Shown piece after piece: positions 8,270 through 18,919 of a DNA stretch of 44,120 nt (within the stretch, counting starts at the first letter, position 1; each line of letters opens with the position of its first letter). Position numbers and translations under genes: made by a program. The stretch is from Stentor coeruleus (taxonomy: Eukaryota > Ciliophora > Heterotrichea > Heterotrichida > Stentoridae), in contig MPUH01000592.1 of the NCBI GenBank assembly GCA_001970955.1, forward strand, positions 1 to 44,120, given 5' to 3'. The notes beneath the pieces are model-generated. The model was not told the DNA's origin and searched no databases. It saw nothing but the letters and a program-made list of their open reading frames with translations.

Positions 8270-9466
8270 TTAATTTAATTTATTAGCTAGTTTTAAGTTT
8301 AGTTTGGTTTCAAATTCAAAGAGTTTCTGATAAAATGTATTTAAGACACGTTTACCTCTAGGTTCATATGATACAGACTGGTCCATGATTGATTTTGATG
8401 ATAAAATGCTCATACCTATAGAGAGAGACTTCTCAGGATTTTTTCTAAGATTTTCAATTTTCTCTAAAGCTTTTTCTTCCTCAGGGGATAAATAAACCCA
8501 ATCACTTATAACAATAATAACCCAAGACAAACTAAATCCTCCCCAAAAAGTTGAAATTATACAAACAGTCCTCCCTCCATAAGTAGTTGGATAAAAATCC
8601 CCATAACCAATAGTCGACATTGTTGTAAGTAAACACCATACAGAATTAGAATAATCATTAAAATTAAAATCAGAATAATTCATATTAGGTCTTTCAAATA
8701 TTCTCAATAACTGGGCTAAAATAAGTATACTCGGTAAAATAACAACAAATATAAGAAAATACTGATGACCAGCTATCAAACTTTTCATAGCAAATCTAAA
8801 CCCAGCTCTTGTATTAAATTTGTTACAATAATATGTGGAAAAAATATCCCTATAAGAAGAATTATTAAGTGCACATTTTACTAGAAAATAAAAACGTAAA
8901 CTCATAATAATCAGTAGAATTTCGGAATTTGTATAGCAAATTGAGTAATTTGTATCAAGATTTTCAGGGTCGATATTGTTTGATGCTTGATAAAAATATG
9001 CCCCTGAGCCTAAGTTAGGATAAGGGAATAACCAAAGTATTAAAATTTCAAAGATAAAAACAAGTTTAAGTAAGGAACTTCTGGAATATAAATGCTTGTA
9101 ATGTTCTTTGTATGGATTTTTTAGTTGGATTTGATAAAATTTGCTTTGGATTCTGTAGCGAGAATATGCGAAAAAGGTTGCTAAAATGCTTGTTACTAGG
9201 GTTAGCCATCGTAATATATTGATGTTGCTTTGTTTACAGTTTTTATAGGTGCGTTGGTCTGAGAAAGATAACTCATATTCTAAGATACTGAGAAAAAGAC
9301 CGAATATACTCATGTAGCAGGCCATTAAATCTAATTTTCTCCAGTATTTGACTAACTTACTGGAATATTTGCCTACGTTAGACATGTCGAATTTTTCTAG
9401 AGGGGCTATTTCCTCTGGGCGAACTGAATCATAAGCATGAGCAAATACGATTAGTGACTTTTTCAT
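8270..9466 (-). CDS. Potassium channel, SK-like six-helix type
   Basis: A 398-aa membrane protein. Six hydrophobic helices lie at about residues 46-66, 83-102, 132-151, 182-200, 236-257 and 301-321. A pore loop with the K+ selectivity filter TIGYGD (about 285-290) sits between the last two. S4 lacks the regular arginine ladder, and the pore and S6 (STIGYGDFYPTTYGGRTVC) recall small-conductance Ca2+-activated (SK) channels. It ends in a Lys/Glu-rich tail where SK channels bind calmodulin. The frame extends 7 codons upstream only through a TTG; the first ATG is at 9466 (MKKSLIVFAHAYD). Such channels shape membrane potential and ciliary behaviour in ciliates. The stop is TAA. Confidence 0.83.
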   Translation of the reverse strand: MKKSLIVFAHAYDSVRPEEIAPLEKFDMSNVGKYSSKLVKYWRKLDLMACYMSIFGLFLSILEYELSFSDQRTYKNCKQSNINILRWLTLVTSILATFFAYSRYRIQSKFYQIQLKNPYKEHYKHLYSRSSLLKLVFIFEILILWLFPYPNLGSGAYFYQASNNIDPENLDTNYSICYTNSEILLIIMSLRFYFLVKCALNNSSYRDIFSTYYCNKFNTRAGFRFAMKSLIAGHQYFLIFVVILPSILILAQLLRIFERPNMNYSDFNFNDYSNSVWCLLTTMSTIGYGDFYPTTYGGRTVCIISTFWGGFSLSWVIIVISDWVYLSPEEEKALEKIENLRKNPEKSLSIGMSILSSKSIMDQSVSYEPRGKRVLNTFYQKLFEFETKLNLKLANKLN

Positions 9467-9650
9467 ATTGGGATAATTATTTGACAATGAAAAATAAAAT
9501 AAAGTCGAATTTGATAGGAGTTTTACGATATATGGATGGAGTGTTTGTTGTTGTCTAATAAATGATTTCTAAATCAACTTCATATCTAATATCAAAAACT
9601 ATACCAAAAAATTTTTTTTTCTTTTTAATGATGTATACAATTAAATTCGC

Positions 9651-10259
9651 TTAACTATTTAAGAAAGTTTGTATTTTATCCACCCATCTAATATTCAACC
9701 GATCATTTTTATCCCTTGCAAGTTCAATACAATTCTTTACTAATTCATTTGTTATACCCATTTCGACCAAATTTCCATTTAGAAATCTTCTTGTCTCATA
9801 TTCAAAAATACCGGTCAAAGGCCCTCTATAAAAAGAATCTGTAGCCTCAATAGAATGCCTCTTGACTTTAATTGGATGCTTAAGTATTGTAGTTCTTACA
9901 ATAGCATAGTTATCTTTAGCCGCATAACATTCAAACAAGCAAGCTTCATACTTAACATTATAAGATACTTGGAAAGGGAAAAAATTCTCTATTTTCTTTT
10001 CATGTATCTGATCAATCCTATCATATTTCCCAGCTCTAAAAGTAATGATAAAATTTTTATAACTTAGTGTAAGCTCGAGTTTAATATCTCGGCTAAGGGG
10101 TTTTTCCTTAACAACAATATCATTTTCTCTTAAATACATAAACAAATCCTGTTTCAAACTGTATTCCTTTTCCAACTGGTCTTTATATTCCCCCAGCAGC
10201 CTAGCAAGCCTTTTTCCCTCTTGGCAAGAAAAGCGCCTACAAAGCCAGCGGAAAGCCAT
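9651..10259 (-). CDS. MAM33/p32-family mitochondrial matrix protein
   Basis: A 202-aa protein. The first ATG is at 10259 (the frame runs five codons further up only via TTG). The N-terminus MAFRWLCRRFSCQ is short, basic and free of acidic residues, as in a mitochondrial targeting peptide. The end has the p32/MAM33 signature: a short strand, then NLVEMGITNELVKNCIELARDKNDRLNIRWVDKIQTFL. This resembles the conserved LxxYLEERGI...EYIRWLxxLKxFL end of the family. These proteins form doughnut-shaped acidic trimers in the matrix that affect oxidative phosphorylation and mitoribosomes. The middle is poorly conserved, so the call rests mainly on the C-terminus and size. Confidence 0.7.
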   Translation of the reverse strand: MAFRWLCRRFSCQEGKRLARLLGEYKDQLEKEYSLKQDLFMYLRENDIVVKEKPLSRDIKLELTLSYKNFIITFRAGKYDRIDQIHEKKIENFFPFQVSYNVKYEACLFECYAAKDNYAIVRTTILKHPIKVKRHSIEATDSFYRGPLTGIFEYETRRFLNGNLVEMGITNELVKNCIELARDKNDRLNIRWVDKIQTFLNS

Positions 10260-10369
10260 TTTTCTAATACCCAACCTCTAACAATCTTCTAAATAAAACC
10301 TTCAAACTATTACTTAAGCATCATAGAAGAAATTTTCATAGACAATTTATTCAATATGTAATATAAAAA

Positions 10370-11665
10370 ATGAATGATTCATTTTCATTAGCAGATACCT
10401 TGCTTACAAGGCTAACAACTATTGGAGAACCTAAAGACGAAACAAAAAGTCGAATCTTTTTTATCATCTTAGCTTGTAGTTTGAATCCTTTGCTATTCCA
10501 TTTTCTAGAAATAATCAATGCTTCAGGGTTCATTTTTTTTGCTTTTTTTACTATTATCATAAGCCTTGTGTTTTTTTATGTCTATTCAATTCTATTTGCA
10601 GCTTGTGTGAATAGTAGGGCAAATAGATTTGAAGAAATACTTAACAACTATTTTCATAGAATGGATAGACCTATAGCATTTATTGTGCTTTTATATTGCT
10701 TTGGGGTTATGTGCTTGGCACAGATGTCTTTAGTCCAAACGGCTAAATATGCATGTTATAGCTGGAATATTGAAGATTATAAACCCTATGTAACAGGTGC
10801 TACTTTAGTTGTTTCAGGAATTTGTATTGTGTTTTTTTCTAGACACCAAGAAATTACAAGGCTTAATTTCTTGTGCTTTACTAACTTGGGTATATGGGTG
10901 TTATTTACAATTGCTTTGATTTTTGTATTCTTTTATAAATTTGATGATTCAATCAAAAGTATTAGTCAACCAAAATTCTTGAATGGGAAGCAAAAAAATA
11001 TTATGGATAGTGCGTTTTTACCTGTGTTTTATTTGCTTGTGATTTTAAACTGTTTTCAGTCGATACCGATTGTTTATAAGGAGATGGTAGAATCTTCAAT
11101 GACAATACATCGCAGTCAGATATATAGTAATATACGCAAACCTCTGTTTATCTCTCTTGTATATTCTTTATTATTTGGATTCCTAGAATATGCAACTTAT
11201 AATCCAATTATGAATAGCATAAATGAAAGCGATTTAAACTATATAATTATTGCATATACCCTTACTAAACCAATTATGTTTATTCTGCAAATCACTTTAA
11301 TCATGTTCACAGCTAGAAGTTCATTTATTCAAACTTTTTTCAGTCAAAACTATACCTTACGCTCTACAGAAAATTATATTATAATAATTACTATGACAAT
11401 TCTTTGTGCATTACCATCATTATTTATATATGAAAGTGAAATAAAAAAACCAAATCAAAATAAAGAAGAAGATTTTACTCGATTTAGTATGACTTATTAT
11501 GTTATAGCTTTTTTGAGCTGCCTTGTAGGATTGTGTGTACCATGGAGCCTTATGATAAGAATGCATAATCATAAAGCTTATGAAATAGTCATATTTTTTT
11601 TAGTTTCTGTAGGTCTTGTTTCGTCTCTTTTTATCGCTAATCTGGATTTAGTTTTTAGTTTATAA
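10370..11665 (+). CDS. Multi-pass amino-acid transporter-like protein (AAAP/SLC38-like)
   Basis: A 431-aa protein with about ten or eleven hydrophobic helices and a cytosolic N-terminus of about 28 residues. The loop after helix 2 (CVNSRANRFEEILNNYF), the central helix pairs and the NCFQSIPIVYKEM segment fit the amino acid/auxin permease superfamily, which moves amino acids with H+ or Na+. No residue-level signature fixes the substrate, so this is a fold-level assignment. A second in-frame ATG lies close to the start; the first is used. It is transcribed divergently from the MAM33 gene, about 110 nt away. Stop TAA. Confidence 0.55.
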   Translation: MNDSFSLADTLLTRLTTIGEPKDETKSRIFFIILACSLNPLLFHFLEIINASGFIFFAFFTIIISLVFFYVYSILFAACVNSRANRFEEILNNYFHRMDRPIAFIVLLYCFGVMCLAQMSLVQTAKYACYSWNIEDYKPYVTGATLVVSGICIVFFSRHQEITRLNFLCFTNLGIWVLFTIALIFVFFYKFDDSIKSISQPKFLNGKQKNIMDSAFLPVFYLLVILNCFQSIPIVYKEMVESSMTIHRSQIYSNIRKPLFISLVYSLLFGFLEYATYNPIMNSINESDLNYIIIAYTLTKPIMFILQITLIMFTARSSFIQTFFSQNYTLRSTENYIIIITMTILCALPSLFIYESEIKKPNQNKEEDFTRFSMTYYVIAFLSCLVGLCVPWSLMIRMHNHKAYEIVIFFLVSVGLVSSLFIANLDLVFSL

Positions 11666-11970
11666 TTTATTTATAATTAGGTAGATGCGTTTATCTTTTA
11701 ATTTTGGATCAGATAGTGAGGCTATTATCAGAAAATTATTAATCAAATATCTGCTTAATAAACTCTTATATTCATAATAAATTACCTTATTAAATCTTTT
11801 GATGAGAATTCTATAAACCCACATTATATCTTATATAAATATTCATGTTTCTTTATAATTCTTATAAAATATCTACTAGTGTCTATAATAAAATTTTCTT
11901 TCATTTAACAACAGTTTCTTATTTATATCTTGGCATTACTTATATTTCAAATTACCTATAAGATAATAAT
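11666..11970. other. Intergenic, no gene seen
   Basis: About 305 nt of AT-rich DNA between two plus-strand genes. The last about 100 nt before the ATG are C- and T-containing but low in G. No ORF or RNA gene seen. Confidence 0.55.
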
Positions 11971-13077
11971 ATGGATCTAGAAGATAATTACATGTTCCAA
12001 TGCCCAGCTTGTAGACAGCATATATCCGACTCACAAATCCATGAACATATTCAAAACTGTCATTTTTATTATCATCATTCCAGCCATTCTGAATCATATT
12101 CTTCAATGCATTCTCCATACGATCATTCATATGATTACGGGCGGTCATCACTGACTAGTTCTGAATCAGAAAGTCTTGAAGAAACTGGCTCGGCTGACTT
12201 TTCATCAAAACATAAACATATGACCCCATCTAAAACCCATTCAATAGCCATGTGCCCAGTGTGTTTCTACAATTACCACAACACCCGTCATCCACCTTTA
12301 CTATTACCTAACTGTGGACACACGGTCTGCAAACCTTGTCTAAAAGACATCAAAGAAAAAAGTAATAAAATTGCTTGCCCAATCTGCAGAGCACCAAGTA
12401 AACTTGACTTAAAATCCTTACCTATAAACTATGCTCTCTTAGACTTAACCGAAAAGAAAACCTTAGCTAAATGCCTATTACACGATTATGAATTTGTAGC
12501 TTACTGTAATATTGACAATAGTATTTTATGTGGAGCTTGTCTTTTTGATCACAAAGATCACAATTGTTGTCTTTTAAATGATTCACAACTCGAAAGTATC
12601 ACAGAACAGAAAAAAGCTCAAATAAAAAAAAAAATCGAAGAACTCAGCGGAATAAAAGAAATTTGGACCATAGCTTTATGTAGTATGGAAAAACATATAA
12701 ATCAAATAAACAAAAATATTGTAATACATAAAATCTGTTTATTAGAAACAGAGAAAAAAATGACTAAAGCAATACAAGAAGGTAGTAAAAAATGTGTTCA
12801 AGAACTAGCTGAACTTGCAACTCATGAGTCTTTAAAGCGTCTTCAAAATACTTTTAGTCTAAACATCAGCTCACTTGACCAGCAAATTTCAATACTTGAA
12901 AACAAAATGGATCAATTCAATGAACTTTCTATGGCTGAAAAACTTGATAATGAAATTATTTTTAATAAAGAACCCTTAGTAGAAATCCCATCACTTGCTG
13001 CAGCGAAAACGTTATTAGAAAAACTCTCAATAAGCGTGGATTATAAACAAGCTATACAAAATCAGAAAATCTTTTAG
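11971..13077 (+). CDS. TRIM-like RING finger / B-box / coiled-coil protein
   Basis: A 368-aa protein, probably an E3 ubiquitin ligase. In order: a small C2HC finger (C11, C14, H26, C30); a Ser/His-rich linker with an acidic Ser stretch; a C3HC4 RING finger (C95, C98, C115, H117, C120, C123, C136, C139). Next is a B-box type 2 (C168, H171, C179, D182, C187, C190, H194, H197) and a coiled coil from about 205 to 330. That is the RBCC order of TRIM proteins, with no recognisable C-terminal domain such as PRY/SPRY. The extra N-terminal C2HC finger is not part of the usual layout. It converges with the DHHC gene, 75 nt apart. Stop TAG. Substrate unknown. Confidence 0.85.
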   Translation: MDLEDNYMFQCPACRQHISDSQIHEHIQNCHFYYHHSSHSESYSSMHSPYDHSYDYGRSSLTSSESESLEETGSADFSSKHKHMTPSKTHSIAMCPVCFYNYHNTRHPPLLLPNCGHTVCKPCLKDIKEKSNKIACPICRAPSKLDLKSLPINYALLDLTEKKTLAKCLLHDYEFVAYCNIDNSILCGACLFDHKDHNCCLLNDSQLESITEQKKAQIKKKIEELSGIKEIWTIALCSMEKHINQINKNIVIHKICLLETEKKMTKAIQEGSKKCVQELAELATHESLKRLQNTFSLNISSLDQQISILENKMDQFNELSMAEKLDNEIIFNKEPLVEIPSLAAAKTLLEKLSISVDYKQAIQNQKIF

Positions 13078-13152
13078 TTATAGCTTAGTGTATTATTATT
13101 TATTTTAGTTTTTATTTGTATATAATATAAGAATATCTTATATACTAATTAG

Positions 13153-14715
13153 TTATTTAGTAAAGAATTGAGATAAAAGACTAACTGTTGAAGATGCACT
13201 TTCGCTATTGCTATCAGTAACATCTTTTAAAAGCATAGATGCAGTATCAGAAGTGCTTTCATTTTCGCAAGCAAGGAAGTTTTTACTATAGTCAATTTTT
13301 TTCAAGTTTGGAAGTTTTGACCTACTTCTGATATTTTTCTTGAAAAGTCTGATTTGCTTGATTATTATCGGGATAACAAAAAACAGGATTATTGAGTTGA
13401 GGATAAAGCTTATAATCAAAAGGTAATAATAAATTTTACTGATTTCTGGGTTTTTAAAAGCTCTAATAAGTTTGCTGTTNTAAATAAAATAAATATCATA
13501 GACACAGAAATATAAACTGAATATGGTACTTATAAGCAAGGTAACTAAGAAAACAATAAAAACTCGATGATTACTTTTGCCAATACAACTGTTTAACCAA
13601 ACACAATGATGATCATAATGCCTTACACATTTTTTACATATAAAACAATGTTTACTCCCCTTATGTTTTTTTACAATGCAATAAGGACAAACATATTCTG
13701 GGATATATTTAGAATACAGTTCAATAAGCCCTTGACCATTTGCCTGAAATTCATAACCAGGGTTTTTTATATTAACCCATATCATCAACCCTAAAACCAT
13801 AACTACCATCATCAATTGCCCACACATCTCAATAAAATCCATAAGATCCTTTGTAAAAGTTAAATTCACCCCTAACCAGTACCACATTTCTATATCTTTG
13901 ATTAACAAAATAATAATAGTCACAACAAATTTACTATAAGATTTCCTCCCTAAAGTAGACTTTTTCTATATATTTTATACCAATAGTTTTTTTATATCCC
14001 TATCCTCGCATTGTTTTTTTATTTTCCCTACCGCTTTTTTCTTACTTTGCATAGGTTTTTGGTTAATCAATATTTGCCTTGTTAATCTATAGCTTCCAAT
14101 ATCAACAGCTAATTCTAATACACTTTTCTTAGAGTTTTTTTCTAAATCTATACCATCTGTTATAAGCGATATTATAACCATTGCTATATCTTCTCTTCTT
14201 TCACTTATAGCTAAATGTAATGGAGTCATTCCTTGATTATCTTCAATATTAACATCTATATGATAATGCATTCTTATAAATAAAAGCATCCCAATAAGCC
14301 CTGATTCTGCACACATATGAATAGCATTTCGACCTTTTGCGCTTTCAGTTCTTGGATTTGCCCCGATTTCTAAGAATCTTTTTGCTAATCCCTGTATAAA
14401 TTTTACGCTTTTCCCTCGGAGGATAGCAAAATGTAAAGGACTGTAGTTGTCATCGAGTTTAGATTTCATTGAGATAAGAGATTTAAGGTCTTCATTTGTG
14501 AATCGGTCGAGGATTATTTGAGTTATGTTTTCAGCAAAAGTTAAAAGGTATTTTTCGTGTAGCTGGCTGTTGGCTAACTCGTGGTAGATATTTATGTTGG
14601 ATTCATTTACGAGGTCTTCAGGACTATGTAGTTCTTCTCGAAGAAGACGGAAAAACTCTTGAGAGTCGTTTGATTTTGAAGCTTCGGATAGCTTTGAAAG
14701 TAATCTTGATTGCAT
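13153..14715 (-). CDS. Ankyrin-repeat DHHC palmitoyltransferase (HIP14/ZDHHC17-like)
   Basis: Two ORFs joined by a 15-nt intron (13966-13980) give 515 aa. Residues 1-245 hold ankyrin repeats; YSPLHFAILRG, GRNAIHMCAESG and GMTPLHLAISERR are clear. Four hydrophobic segments surround a zinc-binding DHHC cysteine-rich domain: CPYC, then HCFICKKCVRHYDHHCVWLNSCIG, with the catalytic Cys at about 366. It should attach palmitate to cysteines of target proteins on Golgi or endosomal membranes, with the ankyrin repeats recruiting substrates, as in HIP14. The usual TTxE motif after the last helix is not evident. One isolated N (13480) makes one residue unknown in the third helix region; no repeat flanks it. 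Stop TAA. Confidence 0.9.
13966..13980 (-). other. 15-nt spliceosomal intron
   Basis: On the minus strand GTATAAAATATATAG with TAA in frame. Removal joins the ankyrin half (ends KKLL) to the DHHC half (KKSTLGRKS) in frame. Confidence 0.92.
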
Positions 14716-15310
14716 TTATAAGTAAGATTAGTAAATATGAGGGAAAGGAAAGTTTGTTTAGGAAGGTATATGGAAAGTTTGGAGAATTGAAGGAGGAATG
14801 GATAGGATTAGATGTTTAGGTTTTGGTTGGGGTTTTGCAATAGGTTAAGGGTTTATAGGGAAGATGGGAGAGGGTTGAGGATAAAAATTGGATTTTGGGA
14901 ATCATGTGGAATTTTTTCTTGTTAGTAAACTGATATTGATATGCAATTTTAAGAGTTTTCAACTTCAAAATTACTAATTTTTACACTAAAACATATTCCT
15001 ATTTTTTCAATCCGTCTAAATTTCTTATTAAACTTATCACAATTATATGGCCCTAGATTTACATTAAATTTATTTATTCAACATATAACAGATATTTAAA
15101 TGTGAAAATATTCTTCAATAAATCCATATTTATCACAAATTAATTTTTATCAAATTCCATCTATTCAACCAACACTAAAGCGATATCTAAAATTTACCTA
15201 GCTAACAGAAACAAAAAAATTAAAATGAATACCTTATATCATATGATTTTTTATATCTATTTGATTTAAAGGATTTAGTAATTTAAACTGCTAAAAATAG
15301 GATTAAATAT
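14716..15310. other. Intergenic; G-rich upstream region of the DHHC gene
   Basis: About 14725-14900 is markedly rich in G and A/T and nearly free of C on the plus strand, so C-rich and G-poor on the coding strand of the gene ending at 14715. From about 15104 the sequence belongs to duplicated unit A. No gene seen before 15311. Confidence 0.6.
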
Positions 15311-15620
15311 ATGATGAATAGACCAAATAAAAAAATTACAAGAAATTACAGCAAAAAGTGAGAAACTTATGAATCTAAAAGAATTGAATACTATTATTGA
15401 TCAAGTGGAAAAAATAAGGCTGAAGGTGGGTTTATTATAAGTAATTTGAAATTTAAAATTCGAAATAGAAAATCTAAAATCAGAAAGCAACTTTGATATA
15501 GAAAATTATGAACGGAAAATTAAAGAAATAAGCGATGTAAAAGACTTATACAAGGACTTACATAAAAAATTGAAAAACAAATCAATAACTAGCAAATTGG
15601 CTAAACATGGCTGACTTATT
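15311..15620 (+). pseudogene. Decayed coiled-coil ORF, unit A
   Basis: A start (ATGATGAATAGACC) and a Lys/Glu/Asn-rich ORF of about 100 codons can be traced by comparing the two units, ending near SKLAKHG. In unit A the frame is broken by single-base insertions and deletions (for example the extra T in AAAAAATTACAAGAAATTACAG), so several stops appear. The partner at 18089-18400 has different lesions, so both copies decayed after duplication. Original function unknown. Confidence 0.65.
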
Positions 15621-16110
15621 TAAAAAATTTGATAATAAGCTATATACTATAAAACTTTAGAAATAGTATATCGAACATAATAACTTTAATTTAATAAAAG
15701 ATATTCTGATTTCTTATTATAACTATCATTTTATTCATATATTTAGTTAGAATATTATCTATAGTATTTTTCTTCAAATTTCAAACTAAAAATCACAAGG
15801 TTTATACCTCATTTAATTTTATATTTGAAGCTTATTATAAAGCATATAAATTCTTATTCAATGCAAATACTTATTAAAAGCAGCGTTTTTGTTTATCTTA
15901 ATTAGTTTGAATACTATAAAGAAAAGTCTTCAATTTGAAATATTTACAAAAAATGTCTATATTTTAAACTTATATTATAACGAATTATGCAACCAACTAC
16001 AAACTCGCTTCTATATTTCAACACTAAAAATTATGCACGAACAAGCGACAGTCTCTTGGACTAGATTGAATTTACTTACATTTTTAGATTAGATTTATTT
16101 TTATAATAAA

Positions 16111-17316
16111 ATGTCTGAAGATAAAGTTAATCTATTTTCCATCAAAAATCAGAATGAAAGACCTTTGTCTGTAAGTGGGTCAATGAAATCACTTCGAACA
16201 AACATTACCGTAATACTTATACAGAAATTTACAAAAATATCATTAAATAAAATACATGAATTTAATCCGAAGAATTTTTCAAATTTTAACGGTCGAATTG
16301 TAAACCATATATAGAAAAATTTAAAACAAAATCCTAAAATGCCCGCCGAGCATGAGAAAAAGCTTTTTGTGCAAACCGATAAAATTAACCATTTAAAATT
16401 TGTGTTGGAAGAAAAAGAATTTGAAATAAAGCAGTTAAAATATGAAATAGAAAATTTAAATAAAGAAAAATCAAATTTAGAACAAGTGATTACGAAAGAA
16501 AAACTTGAAAAAGAAGCAATATATAAAGAAAGCAAGATACAATATGAAAAAAAATTATTGGCATATCAGCAAGAACACCGTCATAATGAAAAAGAAAAAA
16601 ACTTAGCAGTCAATCAAGCAAATATATTTGTCCAAAATCAAAAAGTATTTATTGACGAGATAAAAGACCTTGAAAAAAAGAAATCTGAATTATTGGATTC
16701 AGTAAATAAGCTATTGAATGAAAAAATTCAATGGAAAAGTACAGAGGAAGAATTAAAACTTATGCTGGAAAATGCAAAAAAGGAGATTAAGAAAAAAAGC
16801 AAGGAAAACTTGGAAAGCTTGGAAAAGGTCAATAAATTAAATGAAAAAATAAAAGAACTAAACCAAACTATTACTGATAATGAATTGACTATAAAGCAAA
16901 TGAAACTTAGCGTAGAAGCTCAGGATTCGATAATTCAAGATACTAAAGAAAATTATGAAAAAAAGTTAAATGAAAAAGAAAATGAATTAAGTGAAACTAT
17001 AAAAACAATAAACCAGACTATTATTGATAATGAATCAACAATAGAAAAAGTGAAATTTAGCATAGAAGATCAGGCTTCGAAAATTCAAAGTAATAAAGAA
17101 AATTATGAAAAAAATTTAAATGAAATCATTAGTAAAAAAGCAAGTTATCGGATCTTATGTGAAGGAAATGAAACTATTGACAAGAATGCTAGGTCAAACA
17201 AATATAATGAAAATGAAAAACAGGCTTCTCGAAAAAACTGCAATAAAGGAAATGAGAATTATCCTTTTAAAGGTGAACCAAGAGATAAAAAAAAGTTAAA
17301 AAAAATAAATAACTAA
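16111..17316 (+). CDS. Long coiled-coil protein, unknown function (unit A, intact)
   Basis: A 396-aa protein after splicing a 15-nt intron at 16300-16314, which carries a TAG in frame. The N-terminal 65 residues are Ser/Asn/Lys-rich (RPLSVSGSMKSLRTN). From about residue 85 to 350 it is a nearly continuous Lys/Glu/Asn/Leu heptad-like coiled coil with internal repetition: NQTITDNELTIKQMKLSVE and NQTIIDNESTIEKVKFSIE are successive copies of one module. The tail is basic. The start is fixed by TTATAATAAA directly before ATG, as in unit B. I do not recognise a family; structural or cytoskeletal roles are possible but unsupported. Stop TAA. The unit B paralogue is frameshifted. Confidence 0.78.
16300..16314 (+). 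other. 15-nt spliceosomal intron
   Basis: GTAAACCATATATAG, joining NGRI to KNLKQNPK in frame. The orthologous intron in unit B (18905-18919) is conserved in position and length. Confidence 0.92.
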
Positions 17317-17395
17317 AGCATAAAATTTTATCTTCATTGAAAAAATGAAGGATTAGAAATGGTACAGTATTTCTATTTTACATATAAATTCTTAA

Positions 17396-18088
17396 CATAG
17401 AAATTCTTTTGATTATTTAAAGCAATAAAACTAGCACTTATTCATATCAAATTTATTCGTTAATAATCTATCATAATGCAATATACAAAAAAAAATATTT
17501 AGACAGATTCTTAAATTTAATCTTGTTAGCTTACTTCTTCTAAAATCTAATCCTAAATTATTCGTATCTAATAAAAATACTTGCTCCAATCAAACAAAAA
17601 TTCATACTTTTATTGTCAATGCAATTAAATAAACATATATTATCAAATTATTGTCCAAATGAACCGCTCTAATTTTAGTCTCTGTATCAAAAGTAAAACT
17701 AAAAATTTGTAGAAATTAATTCTATTATAAGATTTATTTTAATCTAAGTAAATACATTTGAAATCTCAGACATCATATAAAAAGTAATAAAATTTACTTG
17801 AACTATTACTTTTAAATCTTATAAATATAAATGCATTATGCGAAATCTGGGAAAATATTCTTCAATAAATTAATATTATCACAAATTAGTTTTTATCAAA
17901 TTCGATCTATTCAACCAACATTAAAGCGATATCTAAAATTTACTTAACCAACAGAAACCAAAAAATTCAAAATGAATACCTTATCTTATATTTTTTTTAT
18001 ATCTATTTGATTTAAAGGATTTAGCAATTTCAGCATGTGAAATTGGGACATTATATTTTTGCTAACTGCTAAAAACAGGAATATAGAA
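17396..18088. other. Spacer between duplicated units
   Basis: 17396-17849 is AT-rich with no recognisable gene. From about 17850 the sequence matches unit A upstream of its first ORF (shared block near AAAATATTCTTCAATAAAT). Confidence 0.6.
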
Positions 18089-18400
18089 ATGATGAATAGA
18101 CCAAATAAAAAAATACAAGAAATTACTGCAAAAAGTGAAAAGTGAAAAGTTTAAGGTAGCTAATAAGAATTGAATACTATTATTGATCAAATGAAAAAAA
18201 TAAGGCTGAAGATGAATTTATTATAAGTGATTTGAAATTTAAATTCGAAATAGAAAATCTAAAATCAGAAAACAACTTTAATATAGAAAACTATGAACAG
18301 AAAATCAAAGAAATAATTATGTAAGAAACTTATACAAAGATTTACATAAAAAATTGAAAAATAAAATCAATAATTAGCAAATTAGCTTTCATGGCTGACT
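18089..18400 (+). pseudogene. Decayed coiled-coil ORF, unit B
   Basis: Counterpart of 15311-15620. It keeps the correct reading for MNRPNKKIQEITAKSEK where unit A is shifted, then hits stops after a small tandem AGTGAAA duplication and later indels. Comparison with unit A shows a once-intact Lys/Glu/Asn-rich ORF. Confidence 0.65.
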
Positions 18401-18768
18401 AATTTAGTAAATTTGATAATGAGCCTCATTTAATTTTATATTAGAAACTTATTATAAATTCTTATTCAATACAAATATTAATTAAAAGCAGCATTTTTGT
18501 TTATTTTAATTATTTTGAATACTATAAAGAAAAGATTTCAATTTGAAATATTTACAAAAAATGTCTATATTTTAAACTAATATTTTTTTTCCACGAACAA
18601 GCGACAGTCTCTTGCACTAGGTAAAATTTGCTTACCTTTTTAGATTATATTATTTATAATAAAATGTCTGAAGATAAAGCTAGTCTAATCCTCATCCAAA
18701 ATCAGAATAAAAGGCCTTTGTCTGTAAGTGGGTCAAGGAGATCACATCGAACAAATATTACCGTAATA

Positions 18769-18871
18769 TCTATGCAGAAATATACAAGAAAATCCGTTAA
18801 GAAATTAAATGAATCTAATNTCTATGCAGAAATATACAAGAAAATCCGTTAAGAAATTAAATGAATCTAAT
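18769..18871. repeat. 51-nt exact direct repeat flanking N 18820
   Basis: 18769-18819 equals 18821-18871, inside the unit B gene. Dropping one copy plus the N restores the frame toward the intron. Confidence 0.87.
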
Positions 18872-18904
18872 TTCAAGAAATTTTCAAATTTTAACACTAA
18901 AATT

Positions 18905-18919
18905 GTAAAACACATATAG
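18905..18919 (+). other. 15-nt spliceosomal intron
   Basis: GTAAAACACATATAG, at the same codon position as the intron at 16300 in unit A. Conserved although the surrounding gene is damaged. Confidence 0.88.

Larger units (their letters stand above)
15104..17395. repeat. Tandem duplication, unit A
   Basis: A roughly 2.3-kb unit that recurs, diverged and with indels, at about 17850-19775. It carries a decayed coiled-coil ORF (15311-15620), then the gene 16111-17316 and about 75 nt of 3' flank. A segment of about 190 nt (about 15645-15830) is absent from unit B. Direct comparison of shared upstream blocks, including CACGAACAAGCGACAGTCTC, shows the homology. Confidence 0.85.

Noticed and set aside
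9467..9487. Longer N-termini for the K+ channel (9487), the MAM33 protein (10274) and the SHIPPO-like protein (30504)
   Set aside because: These extensions begin with TTG, not ATG. The first ATGs are at 9466, 10259 and 30519.
13153..14715. Separate ankyrin and DHHC genes
   Set aside because: A perfect 15-nt intron joins them in frame and ankyrin plus DHHC is the known HIP14 architecture.
15889..16092. 67-aa ORF upstream of the coiled-coil gene
   Set aside because: Not conserved in the duplicated unit B, where indels destroy it, although other parts of the unit are conserved.
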